A stretch of 35,055 nucleotides of DNA from Acetobacteraceae bacterium (GTDB taxonomy: Bacteria > Pseudomonadota > Alphaproteobacteria > Acetobacterales > Acetobacteraceae), in the NCBI GenBank assembly GCA_027326105.1, contig DAHWFB010000121.1, positions 1 through 35,055 on the forward strand. The letters are read 5' to 3'. Made by a program: the position numbers and the translations under genes. Of the stretch, positions 7,722-14,393 are shown in pieces (the stretch's first letter is position 1; every line of letters begins with the position of its first letter). The notes under the pieces were generated by a model, which saw nothing but the letters and a program-made list of their open reading frames with translations, was not told the origin of the DNA and searched no databases.

Positions 7722-8138
7722 TCAGCGCCGGCGCAGCAATTCCGCCTTGGCGGCGCGATATTCGGCGTCGGTCATCTCCGCCGCCCGCTTGGCCCGCGGC
7801 GGTGTGGCGGGCGGCGCCGGCGCCGCGGAAGACGTGGAGGCAGCGCCGAACAGCCACGGCTTGGACCGACGCAGCCGGTTCATCAGCGCTCCTGCCCCCT
7901 CGACTTCGCCGGCGGGCGAGAGCCGCACTTCGGCAGGATCGATCAGCTTGAGCCCGTCGAGATCGACCATGCCGGCACGCACCGCCTCGGCCTTCAACTC
8001 GGCGCGGATCACCCGCGCGTCGACGGCCTCTGCCATCTCGGCAAGCCGCCGCTCGAGCAGCGCGTTGCGTTCGCGCAGCAGTTCGAGACTCTCGGCGACC
8101 TGGTCGGTTGCAGACGCGGGGGCGTCGTTCTCGTTCAT
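7722..8138 (-). CDS. Phage scaffolding-like protein
   Basis: A 138-aa protein whose ATG (8138) overlaps the portal stop (ATGA). Residues ~12-45 (VAESLELLRERNALLERRLA and on) are heptad-like and likely coiled coil; the middle has KAEAVRAGMVDLDGLKLIDP, a motif common in small phage scaffold/minor capsid proteins; the C-terminus (EMTDAEYRAAKAELLRRR) is a short basic helix of the kind that contacts coat protein. Location between portal and capsid fits an internal scaffold. An Ala/Pro linker is at ~100-115. No protease motif visible. Confidence 0.6.
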   Translation of the reverse strand: MNENDAPASATDQVAESLELLRERNALLERRLAEMAEAVDARVIRAELKAEAVRAGMVDLDGLKLIDPAEVRLSPAGEVEGAGALMNRLRRSKPWLFGAASTSSAAPAPPATPPRAKRAAEMTDAEYRAAKAELLRRR

Positions 8139-9574
8139 GGGGTCTCCGTGTTCGCAGCAGGCGCCGCCATCGGCGCTTCCTCGGCGATGCGCCGCAATTC
8201 GGCCGGCACGTCGGCGATATCATAGGTGTCGGCGATCGATTTCACCGCCGTCTCCCGGCTGAGCTGGCCCGAACGGGCCAGTGTCGCGAGGGTGAGCGCA
8301 TCCTTCTGCCGGTCATCGGCGCTCAGCGGGTACCAGCGCGGCCATTTCAGCGAGAGCCGCGCGGTGGGGTCGAGCACGGCCACCTCGCGCCCGCCGATGC
8401 GCAGCGCGTAGCGGCCGGAGGCCGCGATCACCATGCGCGCGAGCCCGAGCAGAGCGCCCTGTCCGTAGGAGATCCGCAGATTGTCGGCAAGCCAGATCAA
8501 GCCCTGGTTCATCAGCTCCAGCGCCCGCCCGGACTGGGCCGCGGAAAGCCGGTCGGCGCTGGCCCGGTTGCCGTGCACGCTTTCAAGCGCGAGTTCGCGC
8601 AGCGTGCGCACATATTCGATCACCGCCGCCGAAGCGGTGCCGCCGATCTCGAGCAGCTTGGCGTCCCCCTTTTCGGAGACCACCAGTGCATTGCCCGCAC
8701 CCTTGACGATCTCGCCGTCGCTGCTCGCCGGCTCCTTGATCAGCAGGGTGGGATCGGAAGAGTATTTCAGCCCGCGGCCGGCCTGGGAAAGCTGGTAGTC
8801 GATCTCGATCGAGGTTTCGACCGCGGCGCGGAAGGTCGCGGCGCCGTCGACGGAATCTCCGCTGGCCGAGGGGCCGGGAAGATTCTTCACCCAGACCATC
8901 GGCACGAAGCCGAGCCGATGGCGCACGCTGCGCGCCTCGTCCACCTGTGGTGGCGCATTGGCGGCGCCGACGCGCTGCGGCACGAACCAGGTCTCGGCCT
9001 CGTCGTCCCACGTGCGGCGGAACCAATAGTCGTCCTCCGGGGCCGCGATCTCGTAGCCCTGCGCGGCCAGCACGCTGCCCGGCACCTTGTAGGATTCGAC
9101 CACCCTCTGCAGACGATCCGGGGCCTCGGGGTCGTAGTGCGGCGTGAGGTAGATGGTATCCAGCACCTGGAAGTAGATGCGCCCCTTGAGCACCCGCATC
9201 AGGATCGCGACCGAGCCGATCGAGCCGCGGATGGCGGCGTCGATCATCACTTCGTTCAGCCGGCTCTCGCGCACGAGGTCGGCGAGGACGGCGCGCAAAT
9301 CCTCGTCGGCGCAGTCGATGGTCGGGAAGTGCCCCTCCGAGAACAGGAGTGCTACCGAGTCCTCGACCACGATCCGGCACAGCGCATAGCGCACCGAAGG
9401 GCGGCGCTGGCGCAGCGGCACATACTCGCCGCCGGGGCTGCGCTCGTCATGGAACTGGTAGGGAAGCACGTCGTAGAAGGTGCCGTTGAGGATCCGCGAG
9501 AGGAGGTCGAGCGCGCGCGCCCGCGGCGGATAGGCGCCGTCACGGGGCACGAGGTCGCAGATGGTTTCGAACAT
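8135..9574 (-). CDS. Phage portal protein
   Basis: A 479-aa protein beginning MFETICDLVPRDGAYPPRAR, 33 bases after terminase. It has the size and layout of SPP1 Gp6-like/DUF portals: an N-terminal helical clip-proximal part, a 'SRLNEVMIDAAIRGSIGSVA' segment (typical 'a.....GsvA' portal helix), a beta-rich wing with IYFQVLDTIYLTPHYDPEAP, and the C-terminal crown helices (VHGNRASADRLSAAQSGRAL). It forms the dodecameric DNA entry channel at one capsid vertex and docks the terminase. The stop overlaps the scaffold start, implying coupled translation. Confidence 0.8.
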   Translation of the reverse strand: MFETICDLVPRDGAYPPRARALDLLSRILNGTFYDVLPYQFHDERSPGGEYVPLRQRRPSVRYALCRIVVEDSVALLFSEGHFPTIDCADEDLRAVLADLVRESRLNEVMIDAAIRGSIGSVAILMRVLKGRIYFQVLDTIYLTPHYDPEAPDRLQRVVESYKVPGSVLAAQGYEIAAPEDDYWFRRTWDDEAETWFVPQRVGAANAPPQVDEARSVRHRLGFVPMVWVKNLPGPSASGDSVDGAATFRAAVETSIEIDYQLSQAGRGLKYSSDPTLLIKEPASSDGEIVKGAGNALVVSEKGDAKLLEIGGTASAAVIEYVRTLRELALESVHGNRASADRLSAAQSGRALELMNQGLIWLADNLRISYGQGALLGLARMVIAASGRYALRIGGREVAVLDPTARLSLKWPRWYPLSADDRQKDALTLATLARSGQLSRETAVKSIADTYDIADVPAELRRIAEEAPMAAPAANTETP

Positions 9575-9607
9575 GCGCGGCCTTTCGTGGTCATTGCCTT
9601 TCGCGCT

Positions 9608-11020
9608 TCAGCGCGCGAACAGCGGCACGGAGATCCGACGCGCCGGAGGTGCCTGCGTGGTCAGCATGGCGAACGCGCGGGCGAGGGCGTCGACCTGGTC
9701 GTCCTTGACGCCGTGCGGGAAATCCCGCAGCTCTTCGACAAAAGCCTGGTTCCATGGGGCGCGCAGGAGGGCGACGTTGCCGGCGTCAATCTGCGCCGCC
9801 GCCGGCATCGCCCGCACCAGCTTCGAGCCCGTCTCCGGGGTTGCGCGGACCACGAAGCCGGCGAGCCGCCGGGTGAGGTAGAGAATCTGCGCCCGTCCCG
9901 CCTGGCCGGGATCCTGCGGCAGCCCGATCGCGACCGACCGACCGTCCGCCTCCGCGGTGGCGAGCAGCGCCCGCTCCACCTCTGCGGGGGCACCGCGCAG
10001 GCGCACCACGTCAAGAACGATGTAGCGCCCGGCGTCCTCTTCCATCAGCTTGACGCCGACGGTCCAGTCCGGATCACGGCCCGCGCTCGCCGCGGTGGCG
10101 GCCAGGTCCCAGGCGCGGACGATGCGCCCCCGGGCGGGTGCTGCATCCACCCGTGCCAGCCGGCTGAGCGAGATCAGCCCGCCCGCTTCGGGACGCGGGG
10201 ATTGCTGGTAGAGTGCGGCGAACGCCCGCTCCCCCATCGCCGCCCGCTTGCGGGCCAGCGCGGCAGCGGTTTCCCACTCCGGCCACAAGGGTTCGCCCGG
10301 CGCCCGGCCGAGCGGATCAGCGGCCTCGGCGAGAGCGGGAAAGCGCAGCACCTGCCAGCGATCTCCACCGGTTTCGGCGGCCGCCAGCAGCCGCCCGCCA
10401 AGATCATCCTCGTGCCAGCGGGTCATGATCAGGACCACCCGCCCGCGCGGCTTCAGCCGGGTCATCAGCTCAGCGCGATACCAGTCCCAGACATGCTCGC
10501 GCGCGGTGGCGGAGTCGGCCTCGGCCCAGGATTTCACCGGGTCGTCGATGATGGCGAGATCGGCGCGCCGGCCGGTGATCGGCCCGTGCACGCCGGCGGC
10601 GAAATACTCCGCGGCCTGGTCGGTCTCGAAGCGCCCGGCGGCGCGGCTGTCGGTGGCCAGGGCCACCCCGAGCGCGGCGCCGTGTTCACGCAGAACGCTG
10701 CGCACCCGCCTGCCGAAATGCTCGGCGAGCTGGGCGGTGTGGCTGGCCGCGATCACCGCGCAGCGGGGATGGCGGGCGAGGAACCAGGCGGGGAACAGCA
10801 CGCTCGCGAAGGTCGATTTCGCCGAACCGGGAGGCATCAGCACCATCAGCCGGTCGTGCTCGGCGCGATCGAGTGCGCCGAGCGCGTCGAGCAGGCAGAG
10901 ATGATGGGCCGCCGGAACCTGGCCGAGCGGTTCGAGCACCGCCCGCACCCAGGAGATCAGATCTTCGGCGGATACCGGCGCCGATGCGGCCTCGCGGTCG
11001 CGGGTCAAGCGTCGGGACAT
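9608..11020 (-). CDS. terL: Phage terminase large subunit
   Basis: A 470-aa ATPase-nuclease that packages DNA into the procapsid. Walker A-like PPGSAKST is at residues 63-70, Walker B with catalytic acid LAIIDD at 155-160, a coupling motif in VLIMTRWHEDDLGGRL (~195-210), and the RNase H-like nuclease has AWDLAAT (~300) and KDDQVDAL (~437) carrying metal-binding Asp residues. This is the 'terminase_6/17 gp17-like' arrangement. No frameshift. No recognisable small terminase lies directly upstream; the preceding small gene is a Lys-rich protein. Confidence 0.92.
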   Translation of the reverse strand: MSRRLTRDREAASAPVSAEDLISWVRAVLEPLGQVPAAHHLCLLDALGALDRAEHDRLMVLMPPGSAKSTFASVLFPAWFLARHPRCAVIAASHTAQLAEHFGRRVRSVLREHGAALGVALATDSRAAGRFETDQAAEYFAAGVHGPITGRRADLAIIDDPVKSWAEADSATAREHVWDWYRAELMTRLKPRGRVVLIMTRWHEDDLGGRLLAAAETGGDRWQVLRFPALAEAADPLGRAPGEPLWPEWETAAALARKRAAMGERAFAALYQQSPRPEAGGLISLSRLARVDAAPARGRIVRAWDLAATAASAGRDPDWTVGVKLMEEDAGRYIVLDVVRLRGAPAEVERALLATAEADGRSVAIGLPQDPGQAGRAQILYLTRRLAGFVVRATPETGSKLVRAMPAAAQIDAGNVALLRAPWNQAFVEELRDFPHGVKDDQVDALARAFAMLTTQAPPARRISVPLFAR

Positions 11021-11053
11021 GGCGTTCCGGCTCGTTCGGAGGGGGATGGAAGC

Positions 11054-11200
11054 GGGGAGGGATGGAGCCGCTCAGCGCGCAAAACTCCATCGTGAGGAGG
11101 TTTCTACGGCAAACCGGGGCGAATGGGCAAGGGAAATGTTCCTACCACCCAAAATTTTTTCCTATGCTGGCTTCCGGCCGGCCGCGACGCGCAATCGAGG
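11054..11200 (-). promoter_or_regulatory. Upstream region of terL, weak candidate late promoter
   Basis: Between the terminator at 11206-11242 and the terL start is a non-coding, locally AT-richer stretch with an AAAAAATTTT tract near 11151-11160. A possible promoter on minus is TTGCCC - 18 nt - TAGAAA (near 11108-11137). It is weak. Because a terminator precedes it, a promoter for the late operon should be in this interval. Gene-length reading frames crossing it look like shadows. Confidence 0.3.
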
Positions 11201-11205
11201 GGTGC

Positions 11206-11242
11206 GAAAAGAAAAAGGCAGGAAGCGGAGCTTCCTGCCTTT
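11206..11242 (-). terminator. Rho-independent terminator
   Basis: Perfect 13-bp stem (11214-11226 with 11230-11242) around a 3-nt loop, GGCAGGAAGC/GCTTCCTGCC at its core, followed on the minus strand by TTTTTCTTTT. It lies about 60 bases after the stop of the Lys-rich gene and separates that transcript from terL. Confidence 0.85.
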
Positions 11243-11302
11243 GCGAGGTCGTCCGGTGTTCCGCGTCGGACGGGAAACACCGTGGCCTGGTCTCGGCCCG
11301 GT

Positions 11303-11419
11303 CTATTTCCCCTTCGCGGGCTTGGCCTTCGCGGCGCCGGCCTTGCCGGCCGCCGGCTTTGCTGCTTCCTTTTTTCCGGCCCCGCCTTTCGATCCGCCGG
11401 ATGCACCCTTCGCTGCCAT
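11303..11419 (-). CDS. Lys/Ala/Gly-rich histone H1-like small protein (38 aa)
   Basis: ATG at 11419 with a strong Shine-Dalgarno (AGGGAGGCGAGCC-ATG). The protein is MAAKGASGGSKGGAGKKEAA followed by KPAAGKAGAAKAKPAKGK: only Ala, Gly, Lys, Pro and a few Ser/Met/Glu, with 11 Lys among 38 residues. This composition equals the tails of bacterial histone H1-like proteins (KAAKK/AKPAK repeats), so it probably binds DNA or another polyanion without a folded domain. It has its own promoter-like element (11448-11476) and terminator (11206-11242), making it a single-gene unit between early operon and terminase. Whether it acts on phage or host DNA is unknown. Confidence 0.7.
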   Translation of the reverse strand: MAAKGASGGSKGGAGKKEAAKPAAGKAGAAKAKPAKGK

Positions 11420-11447
11420 GGCTCGCCTCCCTGTGAACGGCGCGACG

Positions 11448-11476
11448 ATGTGACACTGCCGCCGATTCGGGGTCAA
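11448..11476 (-). promoter_or_regulatory. Candidate sigma70 promoter for the Lys-rich gene
   Basis: On minus: TTGACC (11471-11476), 17-nt spacer, TCACAT (11448-11453). The -35 matches 5 of 6 consensus bases, the -10 is weak (3 of 6). The predicted start falls 20-25 bases upstream of the gene's ATG, leaving room for the SD. No other promoter-like element is seen in the 114 bases between the DUF6362 gene and this gene. Confidence 0.4.
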
Positions 11477-11533
11477 GAATTATGAGCGGTTATTTGCCCG
11501 TTCCGATCGCTTTTTCGGCGAGGGATTCGTCGC

Positions 11534-12292
11534 TCACCCGCCGCCGCCGTTTAGCGCCGCCACGATCCGGTCGATCCCTTCCGCGTGCCAGCGCTGCACC
11601 GCCTTGTGGTCGGCGCCGAGCAGGCCGCCGAGGCGGCGCCAAGTGTAGAGGTGGCGCTCGGTCAAGGGCGAGACCAGCGCCCGCGCGCCCACGATCCGGC
11701 GCAGCACGTAGCGCGCCTGGGGAATGAGCCCGATCCAGCCCAGCGCTTCGTCCATGCGCGAGATGCGCTGCGCGGAGGGCACCGGCGGCGCCAGCCGCGC
11801 GGTCTGCCAGCCGTAGCTTTCCAGCGCGCTGCGCACGCAGAGGAGGCTGGTCTGGGCGAGCCGCGTCGAATATCCGCTCTGCGGCAGCGCGAGCAGCGTC
11901 GCCCCGGCTTCTTCGAGCCGGTAGAGCACGAGTTCGGCGTCATACCCCGCGCCAACCTCCGCGCCGTTGCGCGCGCCACGCGCCGCGCCGTTCCCCCGTG
12001 CCGGGAGCCGTGCAAGCGGGCCCGCAGCGACCGCGGCCGTCGCTCCCGCCGCCGCCGTGCCGCCGCCATACCTCCCTGGCTCCGCCAGGGAGTATGGCGC
12101 GGCCGGCGCGCTCCGCCCGGCACCGCGCCGCCGCGCGCCAAACCCTGCGCCGAACCGTGCCTCGTGGCCCGCGCCATTCTCAGCGCCCGCGCTCCTTTGC
12201 GGGTTGCGCTCCGCGCGGCGGTTTTCGAAACCATCCATCGTCCAATTCTCCGTTGGTGCCATGTTCAGCGGTGTTCGGCGGTCCATCGTCAT
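11534..12292 (-). CDS. DUF6362-type phage protein with C-terminal HTH-like domain
   Basis: A 252-aa protein whose ATG at 12292 overlaps the ATPase stop (ATGA). Residues 1-105 are low-complexity Gly/Ala/Arg-rich; the folded part is ~110-252: AELVLYRLEEAGATLLALPQ, then SALESYGW, QRISRMDEALGWIGLIPQAR and YVLRRIVGARALVSPLTERH, ending with an HTH-like KAVQRWHAEGIDRIVAALNG. This order (an 'RLEEA..TL..LP' start, a 'YGW' turn, 'RMDE.L.WI' and a final HTH) is what I associate with DUF6362, found in alphaproteobacterial prophages. The family has no assigned function. Location just upstream of terL and a DNA-binding C-terminus would suit a packaging-recognition or late-regulator role; that is inference. 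Confidence 0.65.
   Translation of the reverse strand: MTMDRRTPLNMAPTENWTMDGFENRRAERNPQRSAGAENGAGHEARFGAGFGARRRGAGRSAPAAPYSLAEPGRYGGGTAAAGATAAVAAGPLARLPARGNGAARGARNGAEVGAGYDAELVLYRLEEAGATLLALPQSGYSTRLAQTSLLCVRSALESYGWQTARLAPPVPSAQRISRMDEALGWIGLIPQARYVLRRIVGARALVSPLTERHLYTWRRLGGLLGADHKAVQRWHAEGIDRIVAALNGGGG
12064..12099. repeat. Long near-perfect inverted repeat inside the DUF6362 gene
   Basis: Arms CGCCATACCTCCCTGGC and GCCAGGGAGTATGGCG flank a 3-base loop TCC: 16 paired bases with one bulged C. It lies in the low-complexity N-terminal linker region and encodes APYSLAEPGRYGG. An RNA hairpin could slow translation; as DNA it could be a protein-binding or replication-related cruciform. Observation is direct, role unknown. 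Confidence 0.6.
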
Positions 12293-13539
12293 CGGCGCGC
12301 CGCGGTCGGCCGGCGCGCCTCCACCACCCGCACGCCGAAGGGCGTCTTGCGCTGCGCTCCGTCGCGGTATTCGTCCTCGGCGAGCACGCCGGATTTCAGC
12401 CAGGCGCCGATCACTTGCGCGGCCTCGGCCTCGCTCAGGCCGAACTCGCGCATCAACACCCGCCCGGCCCAGCGCTCGGTGCCGCGGCCGCGCCGCTGGG
12501 CGGCATAGAGCGTGCCGGGCTCCGGGCCGGCGCTGATGCGGTCGAGCGCGCGGTTGCAATCCTCCGGCCGCAGCCGCGAAAACGCCGAGGGCGGCGCCCA
12601 GGGGGCGAGGGCGGCGACCTGGTCGCCATGGGGATAGGCCGGCGTGCCGTTGCCGAGCGGCACGGTCTCGATGCGGAACCAGCTCGCCCGGGTGGCGCGC
12701 GGGGCCATGTTGGCCTTGGCGTCGTCGAGCCGGACGTGCCGCCAACGTTCGCCCGGCGTCACGCCCAATTCCTCCGCCTCCGCCTCGCTCATCGGCGACA
12801 GCACCAGCCCGACTCGGGCCGCGTCCGTCAGTGCCTTCGCCCCGCGCGCGGCCTCGATGTCGCCCGCTCCCTCGCGCGGGCCCTTGCGCACGTGGTGCAC
12901 GAGCTGCACCGCCGCCCCGCAGGCCTGCGCGACCTCGGCCCAGGCGGTCGCCGCGGCGTCGATCTCGGCGTTGCTGTTCTCGTCGAGCGCGTGCGACTTG
13001 ACGAAGGGATCGACGGTGATCAGCCCGATTTCGGCGTCGCGCGCCGCAGCGATGATCCGCTCGCGGTCGGGATGGACGAGGAAGCCGCCGGCGTCGCGGG
13101 TGCCCATCACCACCCGCCGTGCCCGCCCCGAGTGCAGGAACAACCGCCCCGCTACCGCCTCGTGCGGAATCGCGTGGCGCAGCATCAGGGCCGCCAGGCG
13201 CCGATCGAGCTCCTCGATCGGGTCCTCGAGGTTGAGCACCCAGGCGTTCACCCGATGGTGCACGCACTCGCCGAGGAATCCCCGCCCGGTCGCCAGCGCC
13301 AGCGCCTGGGCGAGCGCGTAGGCCGACTTGCCGACACCGCCGGGCGCCACCAGCACGGTCACGAAACGGCGGATCAGCCGGGTGCCGTAGAGCCATTCGC
13401 GCGGCGGGATGGCGCTGGGTGCGGCCAGCCGCGCCGGCACCGCGACCAAGGGCGGCGGGGGCGCGGCGCGCAACCCCGCCCATTCCACCAGCGCCGTCGT
13501 CTCCGCTTCCATGCTGCCCTTCTCCGTCCCGGGCCGCAT
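12289..13539 (-). CDS. RepA/RecA-like AAA ATPase (phage replicative helicase-type)
   Basis: Start taken at ATG 13539, which overlaps the preceding stop (TGATG), giving 416 aa; a second ATG at 13512 with an AGAAGG-type SD is an alternative (407 aa). Walker A VAPGGVGKSA lies at residues 64-73 and a Walker B-like IGLITVDPFV near 181, then SHALDENSN and VQLVHHVRKG, the pattern of RepA-like hexameric RecA-fold ATPases (AAA_25). The C-terminal ~100 residues hold a winged-helix-like segment (REFGLSEAEAAQVIGAWLKS). It probably unwinds or loads onto DNA in phage replication; no primase domain is seen. Second gene of the early operon. Confidence 0.8.
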   Translation of the reverse strand: MRPGTEKGSMEAETTALVEWAGLRAAPPPPLVAVPARLAAPSAIPPREWLYGTRLIRRFVTVLVAPGGVGKSAYALAQALALATGRGFLGECVHHRVNAWVLNLEDPIEELDRRLAALMLRHAIPHEAVAGRLFLHSGRARRVVMGTRDAGGFLVHPDRERIIAAARDAEIGLITVDPFVKSHALDENSNAEIDAAATAWAEVAQACGAAVQLVHHVRKGPREGAGDIEAARGAKALTDAARVGLVLSPMSEAEAEELGVTPGERWRHVRLDDAKANMAPRATRASWFRIETVPLGNGTPAYPHGDQVAALAPWAPPSAFSRLRPEDCNRALDRISAGPEPGTLYAAQRRGRGTERWAGRVLMREFGLSEAEAAQVIGAWLKSGVLAEDEYRDGAQRKTPFGVRVVEARRPTAARR

Positions 13540-13898
13540 CAGGCGGCTGCCCGCGCCGGGGCGGCGGCCTCGGCGGCGCCGGCGGCGCGGGCGGGCAGCG
13601 GCGGCACGCCGGGGATCGGCCACGGGTAGGGCGTGCCCTCCAGCACGGTGCCCGCGATCAGCGCCCCCCAGCTCGCCGGGTGGCCGGGCGGCAGGGCAGG
13701 GCGGTCGCGCTCGTCGCGCGCGGCGGCGGGCGCCGCCCGTTCGGGCAGCAGCACATGCAGCCGCCGCCCGCGCTCCAGCGCCGCGTTGCGGCTGACCCCG
13801 AGCGCGCCGGCGATGCGGTCCCAGCTCGCGCCCTCCTGGTGGCGCAAGCGGACGAGGAGTGCGTCGGCGGCCTCGGTCCAGCGGATTTTCTGCGGCAT
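13539..13898 (-). CDS. GcrA/SANT-like helix-turn-helix protein
   Basis: A 119-aa protein, first gene of the early operon. Residues 1-48 (MPQKIRWTEAADALLVRLRH, then SWDRIAGALGVSRNAALERG and RRLHV) resemble the GcrA/Myb-SANT fold: an initial Trp-Thr-Glu, helix 1 with 'LL.RLR', and a recognition helix 'VSRNAALERGRRL' comparable to 'VTRNAVIGKVHRL' of GcrA. The C-terminal half is Pro/Ala-rich and ends in an Ala-rich tail. Likely binds DNA as an early regulator or replication-initiation helper. The GcrA relation is an impression from motifs, not a search. Confidence 0.55.
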   Translation of the reverse strand: MPQKIRWTEAADALLVRLRHQEGASWDRIAGALGVSRNAALERGRRLHVLLPERAAPAAARDERDRPALPPGHPASWGALIAGTVLEGTPYPWPIPGVPPLPARAAGAAEAAAPARAAA

Positions 13899-13928
13899 CG
13901 CGGTGCTCCGGGTGGTGGGGTGACCCGG

Positions 13929-13989
13929 ACGTTAGTGAAACTAACATCAACAGTCAATAGGTCTAACTATCTTTGTTAGAGAAACTGAC
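13929..13989. promoter_or_regulatory. Lysogeny control region: three operators over the early promoter
   Basis: Operators: O1 GTTAGTGAAACTAAC (13931-13945, perfect palindrome), O2 GTCAATAGGTCTAAC (13953-13967, weaker), O3 GTTAGAGAAACTGAC (13975-13989). Starts are spaced exactly 22 bp, two helical turns. A promoter on minus, TTGACT (13952-13957) - 17 nt - TAACGT (13929-13934), drives the early operon; O1 overlaps its -10 and O2 its -35. The + promoter for the repressor was not identified with confidence. The layout is analogous to lambda OR with three sites. Confidence 0.75.
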
Positions 13990-14002
13990 CTACCCTGCCC
14001 GC

Positions 14003-14365
14003 ATGCGCACCCCGATCCTCGATCCGGCCCCGCCGCCGCCGAACCCGCTCGCCAGCGCCGGCGCGCGCATCCGCGCCGCGCGGGAGCGGCGTGGCCTCAC
14101 CCAGTCCGGCCTCGCCGAGGCGCTCGGGGTATCGCGTTCGGCGGTCGCGCAGTGGGAGACCGAGCGGGCGGGGCAGATCCGCGCCCATCTTGCGCGGCTG
14201 GCCGAGGTGCTCGGGGTCTCCGTCGCCTGGCTGCTCTCCGGCGCGCCGGAGGGGGAGGCCGCGAGCGGCGACGAGCTCGCCCTGCTCAGGCTCTATCGGG
14301 AATGTTCGGCGGAGGATCGTGCCGAGCTCCTCCGCCTCGCCCGCCGCCTCGCCCGCCGGCGTTGA
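14003..14365 (+). CDS. XRE-family phage repressor (CI-like)
   Basis: A 120-aa protein from ATG 14003; a TTG at 13973 would extend it by 10 residues and is placed at operator O3, so ATG is preferred. Residues ~18-75 are an XRE/Cro HTH (ARIRAARERRGLTQSGLAEA, LGVSRSAVAQWETERAGQIR), with the recognition helix 'SRSAVAQWE'. The tail is a short helical segment (ELALLRLYRECSAEDRAELL) and probably dimerises. There is no S24/LexA-like peptidase domain, so the lambda-type RecA-driven cleavage is not expected. It faces the early operon across three operators, the expected place of a maintenance repressor. Confidence 0.8.
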   Translation: MRTPILDPAPPPPNPLASAGARIRAARERRGLTQSGLAEALGVSRSAVAQWETERAGQIRAHLARLAEVLGVSVAWLLSGAPEGEAASGDELALLRLYRECSAEDRAELLRLARRLARRR

Positions 14366-14393
14366 GCCGCGCGGGGAGCGGGGGTCGCGGGCG

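Larger units (their letters stand above)
1..14365. mobile_element. Contractile-tailed prophage (partial, cut at left edge)
   Basis: A continuous set of phage genes in canonical order fills this block: repressor and early operon, terminase, portal, scaffold-like protein, capsid, connectors, sheath, tube, tail chaperone, gp10-like protein and tape measure. All except the repressor are on the minus strand, mostly with ATGA/TGATG overlaps or very short gaps. Sheath plus tube identify a contractile tail. Terminase, portal and capsid are all uninterrupted, so this looks like a full phage genome rather than a tail-only bacteriocin; a gene transfer agent is not excluded. No integrase or attachment repeat is visible. 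The right boundary is set only by gene content: the next gene, at 14394, is a host signalling gene. The left part lies outside the window. Confidence 0.9.

Noticed and set aside
10686-11090. Minus frame beginning MEFCALSGSI upstream of terL as small terminase
   Set aside because: Most of it overlaps terL in another frame and is Arg/Pro-rich shadow; no HTH motif.
8108-11095. Long open frame on + opposite portal and terminase
   Set aside because: Antisense shadow from high GC3 codon bias; product is Arg/Gly/His-rich with no domain, and the minus genes have clear motifs.
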